DNA from: Alphaproteobacteria bacterium
GTDB taxonomy: Bacteria > Pseudomonadota > Alphaproteobacteria > Acetobacterales > Acetobacteraceae
Direction of reading: 5' to 3'
Length of the DNA: 12,605 nt
Assembly (NCBI GenBank): GCA_026225015.1
Contig: JAMFRY010000041.1
Span: 1 to 12,605, forward strand
The stretch's first letter is position 1, and each line of letters starts with the position of its first letter. The translations under genes were made by a program, and so were the position numbers. The notes under the pieces were generated by a model. That model worked only from the letters and a program-made list of their open reading frames with translations, was not told the DNA's origin and did no database searches. This document shows, piece by piece, positions 6,747 through 12,605 of the stretch.

Positions 6747-6811
6747 GCGCGGCATTTGCGGCCGTGATAACCACGCGTCAATCCGCGGCGGCTGCGCGGA
6801 GCTGCTCAAAG

Positions 6812-6839
6812 TTGCACTGCCGCGCAAGGCGGCTAGACT
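6812..6839 (+). promoter_or_regulatory. Candidate promoter of the M14 deacylase gene
   Basis: TTGCAC (6812-6817) and TAGACT (6834-6839), 16 bases apart, each match the sigma70 consensus at 4 of 6 positions. The predicted transcript would begin near 6846, on the first ATG of the frame, so either the mRNA is leaderless or translation starts downstream at 6924. It lies in the 90-bp gap that also serves the divergent ELM1 gene. Confidence 0.4.
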
Positions 6840-6923
6840 GGCGCAATGTCTGTTAAGCACAGCACTGGTCTCGGCTCCGAACCGACGGCGGCACCGGCTG
6901 TAAAGACGGGCGATTGCGCGACG

Positions 6924-7886
6924 ATGCAGGAGATTCCGCAATTCCCCGTGGATATCCCCACGCCGGACATCTCTCCCTGGCTTCCCGGCAATACCGGTAT
7001 TCCGGGCTTTACCACCCGCGATTCGGGCAAACCCGGCTTGCATGTCGCGCTGATCGCGCTGACCCATGGCAACGAGCTGGCCGGCGCCATTGTGCTGGAC
7101 CAGATGCTGCGCGGCGGCGTTGAGCCGGCGATCGGCAAGCTCACTTTCGGTTTTGCGAACCATGCCGCTTTTGCCCGGTTCGATGCCGGCAATCCGACGG
7201 CCTCGCGCTTCGTGGAGGAAGATCTGAACCGCGTCTGGGACGATATTCAGCTTTTTGGGGTGCGGCGAACGCTCGAGCTTGACCGTGCCCGGGAAATTCG
7301 TCCGCTGATCGATACGGCGGACGTGGTGCTCGATCTGCACTCGATGCTCTGGCCCTCCGACCCGCTGCTGCTTAGCGGGGCCACGGAGCAAGGCCGCAAT
7401 CTGGCGCTCGAACTGGGCACGCCTGCCATCGTGGTGGCCGATTGCGGCCATGCCGGCGGCAAGCGCCTGATCGATTACGCCCGCTTCACGGAGGCTGACT
7501 GCACCGCCGCCTGTATTCTGGTGGAAGCGGGCCAGCATTGGGAACCCACGACCATCACCCAGATGCAGGCAACCATCGCCATGCTGCTGCACCATACCGG
7601 GCTGAAGCCGTTGCTCCCTGCCCCCTGCCCCGCGGAGCCGCGGTTTGCGGAGGTATCGCATGTCATCACGGCGAAAACCAACCGCTTCGTTTTCACACAG
7701 AATTTTCGCGGCGGCGAGATCATCCGCAAAAGCGGGACCTTGATCGCCCATGACGGCGATGCCGAAATCCGCTCACCTTATAATGACTGCATGTTGATCA
7801 TGCCGAGTTACAGGCCAAGCCACGGCCATACCGCCATGCGGCTTGCCAGAATCACATCCAGAGTCACATCCGGAATCGCGCGCTAA
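6924..7886 (+). CDS. Succinylglutamate desuccinylase/aspartoacylase-family zinc deacylase (M14)
   Basis: M14-fold deacylases of the AspA/AstE group remove acyl groups from N-acylated amino acids with one catalytic zinc. This 320-residue protein has the expected sites: THGNE with zinc ligands His48 and Glu51, the substrate-binding EDLNR (Arg103), LDLHSM with the third ligand His139, and LVEAGQH with catalytic Glu201. The C-terminal part (KTNRFVFTQNFRGGEIIRKSG, then a beta region) fits the family. The natural substrate is not predictable. I prefer the ATG at 6924 because residues encoded from 6846 have less biased codons and do not resemble the family N-terminus; the 6846 ATG (346 aa) remains possible. 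Neither has a clear ribosome binding site. It diverges from the ELM1 pair and converges with the PBP gene 12 bases away. Confidence 0.88.
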   Translation: MQEIPQFPVDIPTPDISPWLPGNTGIPGFTTRDSGKPGLHVALIALTHGNELAGAIVLDQMLRGGVEPAIGKLTFGFANHAAFARFDAGNPTASRFVEEDLNRVWDDIQLFGVRRTLELDRAREIRPLIDTADVVLDLHSMLWPSDPLLLSGATEQGRNLALELGTPAIVVADCGHAGGKRLIDYARFTEADCTAACILVEAGQHWEPTTITQMQATIAMLLHHTGLKPLLPAPCPAEPRFAEVSHVITAKTNRFVFTQNFRGGEIIRKSGTLIAHDGDAEIRSPYNDCMLIMPSYRPSHGHTAMRLARITSRVTSGIAR

Positions 7887-7898
7887 GGGTGGCGGCAA

Positions 7899-9704
7899 CT
7901 ATTTGGCCGCAGCCGCAATCGCGAGCTGCTTGAACAACTGCGCCGGAATGCTGCCGCCGAGCACTTTGTTCATCGGCGCATTGTCGTCATTGCCGACCCA
8001 TACCGCGATGATATCGCCGCCCGAAACGCCGACGAACCAGGCGTCGCGGTAGCTTTGGGTGGTGCCGGTTTTGCCGGCGGTGAACAGGCCGGGAATAAAC
8101 GCCGCGGTGCCGGTGCCGCCAGTGACCACCGCACGCAGCATGGACTGCATTTCCCCGGCAATACCGGGAGCCGCCACCGGAACCGCCGGAATGAGCGGCA
8201 TCGCTTGGCCGTTAATGGCGGTGATGCCATAGGGGGTGACGCGGTTGCCGCCATTGAAAAACGCCGCATAAGCGCCGGCCAGTTGCAGCACGCCAACCGA
8301 ACCGCTGCCGAGGGCGAGCGAGGCGTTATCCGGCAGGTTGTCATCCAGGCCCAGCGTTCGGGCGACGCGGATGACCCGCCTTGCGCCGCCGGCGCGGAGC
8401 AGGATGCGAATGGCGGCGGTGTTCATGGAATCCGCCAGCGCCTCGGTCATGGTCACATGGCCGCGATAGTTTTTCTCGTAATCATGCGGGGAGTAGCCGT
8501 GCAGGCTTAAAGGTGCGTCGTAGACCAGATCGTCCGGATTCATGCCGGCTTCCAGCCCGGCCAGCCAGACGATCGGCTTGATCGCCGAGCCGGTTTGCCG
8601 GCGGGCCAGCACGGCGCGGTTATAGCCTTCGCGATCTCCCACCCCGCCCACCATGGCGCGCACCGCGCCGCTGGCCGCGTCAAGCACCACGATCGCGCCC
8701 TGATGCATGTTGAGCGCATCGCCCCGGGATAGGATGACGTTGCTCAGAATCGCCTCGGCCACGGATTGCAGGCCGGGATCGATGGTGGTGGCGATGGTGG
8801 TGTCCTGGCCTTCGGGGATCAGCGCGCCGGCCTGCTGCATGACCCAAAGCGCGAACCAGGAGGAATGTGAGCTGGGCGAGGCGGCGTTGGCGAGCTGGGT
8901 TTCGGCGAGGGTTTCATCGGCCGCGCTGATGGCGCCGGTGGCCAGCATCGCATCCAATACCTGAATGGCGCGGTTTTGCGCGGCCTGCGGGTTGGCGAGC
9001 GGGTTGAGCGAGGAAGGTGCTTTCGGCAGCCCGGCCAGGATGGCGGCCTCGGCCAGGCTGAGCTGCGTAGCGGAATGGCCGAAATACAGATTTGCGCCAG
9101 CATCGATGCCATACGCGCCGGCACCAAGATAGACCCGGTTTAGGTAGATGCCGAGAATTTCCTGGCGGCTGTAATGTTTCCACAGCCATAGGCTGATGAT
9201 GGCCTCCTGCACCTTGCGCCGGAAGGTTCGCCGGTTGGACAGGAACAGGGTTTTGGCGACCTGCTGGGTGAGGCTGGAGCCACCTTGTTCGACCTGGCGA
9301 TGGATCACATCCAGCAATGCGGCGCGCACCACGCCTTGCGCATCGAACGGGCCATGCTGGGCGAAGCGGCGGTCCTCGATGGCGATGAAGGCGGCCGGAA
9401 CGTAAGTCGGCAACTGGCCGGGCAGCAGCACCTTGCCGGCGACATCTCCGAAGCGGCCGGCAAGCTGGCCGGAGGGATCAAGCAGCAAAATCGCCGGTCG
9501 GCGGGCCTGGGTGACGGCGCGGGCCGGATTCGGCAGGTTCCAGGTGAACCAGAGCGCCGCGAGGCACAGAACAACCGTGACCCAGATGACGGCGATGGTG
9601 GCAAAGCGCAGCAAAAACCCGGCGCGGCGCAGGGTTTTGCGCATCGGCGCGGGTTTTGCGGCGCGTTTTCCGGCAAGTTTTTCCTGGGACTGCGATCGTG
9701 CCAT
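7899..9704 (-). CDS. Class A penicillin-binding protein (transglycosylase/transpeptidase)
   Basis: This bifunctional inner-membrane enzyme polymerises lipid II into glycan strands and cross-links the peptides. The 601-residue protein has a short basic cytoplasmic tail, one membrane anchor (about 34-55), a GT51 domain and a transpeptidase domain. GT51 signs are IEDRRFAQHG with catalytic Glu110, GGSSLTQQVAK (141-151), RRKVQE with Glu167 and ILGIYLNRVYLG. Transpeptidase motifs are SAIK (Ser373 acylated), SMN (426-428) and KTGTT (545-549). The loop after the first GT motif reads HGPFD, slightly unlike the common HxGxD form. The ATG at 9704 has CAGGG close upstream; a TTG five codons earlier is less likely. 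It is of the short PBP1A/PBP2-like type; the subtype is not certain. Confidence 0.93.
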   Translation of the reverse strand: MARSQSQEKLAGKRAAKPAPMRKTLRRAGFLLRFATIAVIWVTVVLCLAALWFTWNLPNPARAVTQARRPAILLLDPSGQLAGRFGDVAGKVLLPGQLPTYVPAAFIAIEDRRFAQHGPFDAQGVVRAALLDVIHRQVEQGGSSLTQQVAKTLFLSNRRTFRRKVQEAIISLWLWKHYSRQEILGIYLNRVYLGAGAYGIDAGANLYFGHSATQLSLAEAAILAGLPKAPSSLNPLANPQAAQNRAIQVLDAMLATGAISAADETLAETQLANAASPSSHSSWFALWVMQQAGALIPEGQDTTIATTIDPGLQSVAEAILSNVILSRGDALNMHQGAIVVLDAASGAVRAMVGGVGDREGYNRAVLARRQTGSAIKPIVWLAGLEAGMNPDDLVYDAPLSLHGYSPHDYEKNYRGHVTMTEALADSMNTAAIRILLRAGGARRVIRVARTLGLDDNLPDNASLALGSGSVGVLQLAGAYAAFFNGGNRVTPYGITAINGQAMPLIPAVPVAAPGIAGEMQSMLRAVVTGGTGTAAFIPGLFTAGKTGTTQSYRDAWFVGVSGGDIIAVWVGNDDNAPMNKVLGGSIPAQLFKQLAIAAAAK

Positions 9705-9808
9705 GCGCCCTGGTCGCAATTTCCCGCGCGCCGGGTCAATTGGAACCCTTGAGGTGGCCTATATTGGCGAAGCCCGGGCCACCCCCTATAGAGCAGCAGG
9801 CGGCGGCG

Positions 9809-9955
9809 GGAAATTCCTTTCAAAACCCGCTAGGCCGAGTCGCATGTTGCCGCATGTCGAGCACCGGAGCGCAGCGTACTGCTTGTACGCGAGCACCGGA
9901 GCACAAGACATGTGGTGCCAGGCGGCCGGCCTAGTAGGGTTTTCAAAGGAATTCC
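9809..9955. repeat. 147-bp nested palindromic element with internal direct repeats
   Basis: Three nested inverted repeats share one centre near 9882. The outer arms, 9809-9837 and 9927-9955, are 29 bases each and nearly complementary (shared core AAAACCC and CTAGGCCG, a few mismatches). The middle pair is CATGTC/GACATG (9853-9858/9907-9912) and the inner pair is GCGTAC/GTACGC (9874-9879/9885-9890). Between the middle and inner arms lies a direct repeat, GAGCACCGGAGC, at 9859-9870 and 9891-9902. The right arm ends exactly where tRNA-Leu begins. GCGGG stands on both sides (9806-9810, 9956-9960), a possible but weak target-site duplication. It resembles palindromic intergenic repeats of Acetobacteraceae as I remember them. 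It contains no protein gene. Confidence 0.8.
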
Positions 9956-10042
9956 GCGGGTGTGGCGGAATGGTAGACGCACCGGACTTAAAATCCGTTG
10001 GGACCTAGTCCCGTGGGGGTTCAACTCCCCCCACCCGCACCA
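9956..10042 (+). tRNA. tRNA-Leu (anticodon TAA)
   Basis: The 87-nt class II tRNA has acceptor stem GCGGGTG (9956-9962) pairing with CACCCGC (10032-10038), discriminator A10039 and encoded CCA (10040-10042). The D-arm region reads TGGCGGAATGGTAGACGC, as in bacterial tRNA-Leu. The anticodon loop CTTAAAA has TAA at 9989-9991, reading UUA/UUG. A long variable arm (TTGGGACCTAGTCCCGT region) precedes the T-arm GGGGGTTCAACTCCCCC. It directly abuts the palindromic element on its 5' side, so its promoter must lie in or beyond that element. Confidence 0.96.
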
Positions 10043-10258
10043 GTGCCGGCTCGCAAAATTGCAATACCGGGATAAGCGGAATTACTGTCTCTATCGGCTG
10101 GTTCAGGCTGAAATCACCCCGATCGGGTTGCGCCCTAACCTGCGGCGGCGTGACGGGTTTGTAAGATTACCGGGCCTTATCAAGGCGAAATCCATTCACG
10201 ATGTTAGACATGCGTATCCGTGACGCGGTTTTTGCGGAGACGCGAAACAGGAGGACTC
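10043..10258. other. Intergenic region between tRNA-Leu and the Thr-rich protein genes
   Basis: No gene, strong terminator or consensus promoter is apparent. It must carry the promoter for the two exported-protein genes; TTGTAA near 10160 and TTATCA near 10177 are possible boxes, but the spacing is poor. Nothing else stands out. Confidence 0.4.
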
Positions 10259-10261
10259 GTG

Positions 10262-10594
10262 ATGAAGAACACCATCCTGCCCGCCATTGCGTTAGTAATG
10301 GTGACGGGTAACGCGTTCGCGCAGACTACCACGACGCAAAGCACCACCGTTACAACATCTCCCGGGCCGGCGATCGCGGTGCCTGCTGCGGTCACGCCAC
10401 CGCCGCCCGGCACGCTGAGCACAACAGAGACGCAGAAGAGCGTCGATTCAAATGGCGATGCGTATGAGTCGACAAAGTCCACCTATGGCAACGCCAACGG
10501 CGCGGCGAGCCAGAGCACTTCCACCACCACCGTGCAACCGGCTGCGCCCGTGGTGACGACGAAAAAAACCACGACCACTTCCACATCTTATTGA
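10262..10594 (+). CDS. Small exported Thr/Ser-rich protein
   Basis: This 110-residue protein has a signal peptide, MKNTILPAIALVMVTGNAFA, with cleavage predicted before the Gln in AFA-Q. The mature part is low-complexity: TTTTQSTTVTTSPGP, a Pro/Ala section, a central stretch with DSNGDAYESTKSTYGNANGAAS, and a Thr-rich C-terminus ending TTTSTSY. There are no cysteines and no recognised domain. The ATG at 10262 has AGGAGG 7 bases upstream, a near-ideal site; an in-frame GTG sits directly before it. The next gene starts 15 bases after the stop, also with a strong site, so the two form an operon. Thr/Ser/Pro density fits a disordered, perhaps O-glycosylated, periplasmic or surface protein, but that is inference. 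Confidence 0.82.
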   Translation: MKNTILPAIALVMVTGNAFAQTTTTQSTTVTTSPGPAIAVPAAVTPPPPGTLSTTETQKSVDSNGDAYESTKSTYGNANGAASQSTSTTTVQPAAPVVTTKKTTTTSTSY

Positions 10595-10609
10595 AAAAGG
10601 AGAACCAGC

Positions 10610-10852
10610 TTGAGCAATCTGAACTTGCATGGCGCGGCTTCGCGTTACCTGTTTCGCGCTGCCTTGATCGGCGGGATAACAATGCTGGCGGGCTGTGGAT
10701 CGCCGCCGCCGCAATCCGTTTCCACCACCACGGAACAAACCACCTCGGCGCCGGCAGGAACCACGCTCTCGCCCGCCGGAAATATCGAACCCGGAACCCC
10801 GGGCAGCACGACGACGACAACCACCAATACGCAAACCCAGCCGTCGCAATAA
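10610..10852 (+). CDS. Small Thr-rich lipoprotein
   Basis: This 80-residue predicted lipoprotein has a basic N-region, a hydrophobic segment (LFRAALIGGITML) and lipobox LAGC with Cys29 as the acylated residue. Gly30 at +2 does not signal inner-membrane retention, so the outer membrane is likely. The mature 52 residues are disordered and rich in Thr, Ser, Pro and Gln, including TTTTTTNTQTQ. The start is a TTG at 10610 with AAGGAG about 7 bases upstream; no ATG in this frame precedes the hydrophobic segment. It follows the Thr-rich exported protein in an operon and shares its composition, hinting at a common location or partner. The function is unknown. Confidence 0.8.
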   Translation: MSNLNLHGAASRYLFRAALIGGITMLAGCGSPPPQSVSTTTEQTTSAPAGTTLSPAGNIEPGTPGSTTTTTTNTQTQPSQ

Positions 10853-10880
10853 CGGCCTGGAAATTACGCCGAATCCCGAT

Positions 10881-11324
10881 TCAGTGGATTCGCTGGATAT
10901 GTCCTGATGCAGGGTCAACCGAGAAACTGGCGATGATATCGCCATGGGCGGTGGCGAAGGAAAAATCGATCGACTTATCGGGTTGCGCCGTCACATTGGT
11001 GACGGTCCAATCGTGATTGCCATGTTCCAGTAGAATTGCCGTGGCGATGAGTTTTACATCCGCGGAGCTGAGGTTTTTATTCCGGGTATCCCCAAAGAGT
11101 GAGAATTTATCATCGTGGTGATGCTCCCAGAAGGGGCCAGGCGGGAAACCGGGACCGGGGCGATGCCCCCATTCGGCCGCCCATGGACCCGGCGGATGAC
11201 CGGGCAGGCAGGCGCTCGGGCCGGCTGGCGGAGCCGCGCCGGATGTTTCGGCTGCGGCCTTGATCGCATAGCCGCCACCGGCAAGCGCCAGAATAACGGC
11301 GGATGTGAACAGGAAACGTTGCAT
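10881..11324 (-). CDS. Exported His/Pro-rich protein of unknown function
   Basis: This 147-residue protein has signal peptide MQRFLFTSAVILALAGGGYA and probable cleavage around residues 20-25. A Pro/Gly/His-rich segment (about 30-72, containing GPGFPPGPFWEHHHDD) precedes a compact C-terminal domain, from SSADVKLIATAILLEHGNHD to FSVDPASGHIQRIH. The closing pattern V-D-P-x-S-G-x-I recalls PepSY-like domains, which is a weak resemblance. The His cluster may bind metal. The ATG at 11324 has AAAGGCAG just upstream; the open frame extends further up but includes no signal-like start. It is convergent with the lipoprotein gene (28 bases apart) and divergent from the aldo/keto reductase. Confidence 0.75.
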   Translation of the reverse strand: MQRFLFTSAVILALAGGGYAIKAAAETSGAAPPAGPSACLPGHPPGPWAAEWGHRPGPGFPPGPFWEHHHDDKFSLFGDTRNKNLSSADVKLIATAILLEHGNHDWTVTNVTAQPDKSIDFSFATAHGDIIASFSVDPASGHIQRIH

Positions 11325-11370
11325 GAACTGCCTTTCTGAGAAAATCATCTCGTGGACAGTAGCGGTTGCA

Positions 11371-11402
11371 TGTAACGGCATATTTGCCTGAGTGTTACGG
11401 CA
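11371..11402. promoter_or_regulatory. Direct repeat between divergent genes, possible operator
   Basis: TGTAACGGCA (11371-11380) and TGTTACGGCA (11393-11402) differ at one base and repeat at a 22-bp interval, about two helical turns, in the 180-bp gap between the His-rich protein and aldo/keto reductase genes. This is the geometry of response-regulator or other tandem dimer sites. No regulator gene is in the window. Confidence 0.35.
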
Positions 11403-11504
11403 GGTTGCGGCCGGGCTGTGGCGTAAAGGCCCTGGCGGACGGGCAAGCCAGCTCCTAAATAACCCATCTCGCGCAAGCCCGCGCGCATCGGGCAAAGGAG
11501 AGAT

Positions 11505-12443
11505 ATGAAATACCGTAAACTGGGTGACAGCGATCTCACGGTCTCGGAGATTGCCTTCGGATCCTGGCTGACCACCGCCGGGGGTGTTGAGAAGGATCGG
11601 GCCATTGCCTGCGTGGATCGTGCGCTGGCGTTGGGGATTACCCTGATCGATACGGCCAATATCTATGGCCGCGGCGTTGCGGAAACGGTGCTCGGCGAGG
11701 CTCTGGCAGGGCGGCCGCGCGACTCCTATGTGCTCGCGACAAAACTGTTTTTCCCGATGACCGAGACCGATCGCGGGCTGTCAGCGGGCCAGATCGCCAA
11801 GCAGATCGACGCCTCGCTGCAGCGGTTGCGGGTTGAGTATGTCGATCTGTACCAGTGCCATCGCTACGATCCCGATACGCCGCTCGATGAGACGATGCAG
11901 GCGCTGACCAAAGCGGTGCAGGACGGCAAGACGCGCTATATCGGCTTTTCGGAATGGCCGGTGGATAAGATCGAGGCGGCTCTGGCGATGACGGGTGTGA
12001 CAAAATTCGTCTCCAGCCAGCCGCAATATTCGCTGCTGCACCGGGCGCCGGAAGCGGCGGTGATCCCGCTTTGCGCGCGCCACGACATTTCGCAGATCGT
12101 GTGGTCGCCGCTGGCGCAGGGCGTGCGTACCGGCAAATATGCGCCCGGCGCCAAGCTGCCCGCCGATAGCCGCGCTTCCAGCGATCAGATGGGCGGCGCG
12201 TTCCATAGAGACTGGCTCAAGCGCGAGCTGCTGGAAGCGGTGCAGGGATTGAAGCCACTGGCGGCGCAAGCCGGGCTCACGCTGGCGCAGTTTGCGCTGG
12301 CCTGGGTGTTGCGCGAGCCGAATGTGGCGGCGGCGATCATCGGCGCCTCCCGGCCCGAACAGATCGACGAAAATGTGCTCGCCTCCGGCGCCGTGGTGCC
12401 GGCGGAATTATTTGCCGAGGCGGAACGGATTATCGGCGCGTAG
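11505..12443 (+). CDS. Aldo/keto reductase
   Basis: This 312-residue NADPH-dependent oxidoreductase has the (beta/alpha)8 aldo/keto reductase fold, reducing aldehydes or ketones. The catalytic tetrad is complete: Asp49 and Tyr54 in IDTANIYG, Lys80 in LATKLFFP and His119 in YQCHRYDPD. Cofactor-binding signs are IGFSEWP, the WSPLAQGVRTGKY loop and IIGASRPEQIDENV near the C-terminus. The sequence style (KYRKLGDSDLTVSEIAFGSW, DETMQALTKAVQDGKTRYIGFS) places it with the Kv-beta/YghZ-like group; the substrate is unknown. The ATG at 11505 has AAAGGAG 5-6 bases upstream. It is a single gene, divergent from the His-rich exported protein and convergent with the partial gene to its right. Confidence 0.95.
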   Translation: MKYRKLGDSDLTVSEIAFGSWLTTAGGVEKDRAIACVDRALALGITLIDTANIYGRGVAETVLGEALAGRPRDSYVLATKLFFPMTETDRGLSAGQIAKQIDASLQRLRVEYVDLYQCHRYDPDTPLDETMQALTKAVQDGKTRYIGFSEWPVDKIEAALAMTGVTKFVSSQPQYSLLHRAPEAAVIPLCARHDISQIVWSPLAQGVRTGKYAPGAKLPADSRASSDQMGGAFHRDWLKRELLEAVQGLKPLAAQAGLTLAQFALAWVLREPNVAAAIIGASRPEQIDENVLASGAVVPAELFAEAERIIGA

Positions 12444-12446
12444 CCG

Positions 12447-12605
12447 TTACACGTGCAGCGGCGGCGCTGGCAGGCGGGCGATGAGGTCGGCCAGACCATC
12501 GGCGTAGTTCTGGCGCAGCTCGCGCCAATAGGCGTTATGATCCTCCAGCGTCGAGAAGTTGTCCGCCGAGAAGCTGTTGGCCTCGTAGCGCAGGATGGCG
12601 ATGGG
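12447..12605 (-). CDS. Unidentified protein, C-terminal 52 residues (runs off window)
   Basis: The reverse strand is open from the window edge to a TAA at 12447-12449. The tail reads PIAILRYEANSFSADNFSTL, then a helical stretch (NAYWRELRQNYADGLADLIARL), ending PAPPLHV. The codons are G/C-rich at third positions, supporting a real gene. The stop lies 3 bases past the stop of the convergent aldo/keto reductase. The fragment is too short to name a family. Confidence 0.7.
   Translation of the reverse strand, partial: PIAILRYEANSFSADNFSTLEDHNAYWRELRQNYADGLADLIARLPAPPLHV

Noticed and set aside
6756..7751. Open-frame extension making the ELM1-like protein 645 aa
   Set aside because: The extra residues lie antisense to the M14 deacylase with complete active-site motifs, and they do not resemble ELM1 N-termini.
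9285..9752. Forward-strand open frames across the penicillin-binding protein gene
   Set aside because: They are antisense to a gene with all transglycosylase and transpeptidase motifs and have no start signals.
9809..9955. CRISPR array
   Set aside because: There are only two copies of a 12-base direct repeat inside a palindrome, with no regular spacers and no cas genes.

Overview
This looks like chromosomal DNA from a high-GC alphaproteobacterium, most likely an Acetobacteraceae relative. The evidence is the yebC-ruvC-ruvA order, a bacterial ELM1-family protein, frequent GTG/TTG starts and codons rich in third-position G/C. The family-level placement is inference; the class-level placement is fairly secure.

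Left part (1-1609): a reverse-strand operon yebC-ruvC-ruvA, in which each junction overlaps by 4 bases and all three genes probably use non-ATG starts. It covers translation support and Holliday-junction resolution. A tRNA-Val(CAC) gene diverges from it.

Middle-left (1610-3894): a patch that looks accessory. It holds a FemAB/BioF2-like GNAT acetyltransferase gene with more A/T-rich codons than its neighbours, about 550 bp without a credible gene, a small conserved-looking unknown protein, and three consecutive inverted repeats (3699-3809).

Centre (3895-7886): a translationally coupled reverse pair, an ELM1-like protein (glycosyltransferase-B-like fold family) followed by a 639-aa unknown protein. 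The unknown protein appears to have a Rossmann-like N-terminus and four beta-rich repeat modules. A zinc-dependent M14 (AspA/AstE-type) deacylase gene diverges from the pair. This is the least described gene set in the window.

Right part (7899-12605): a class A penicillin-binding protein gene (reverse); a 147-bp nested palindrome that abuts the 5' end of tRNA-Leu(TAA); two tandem small Thr/Ser-rich exported proteins, one with a signal peptide and one a lipoprotein; a His/Pro-rich exported protein (reverse); a divergent aldo/keto reductase; and the 3' end of an unidentified reverse-strand gene running off the window. I see no phage, CRISPR or intact insertion sequence.
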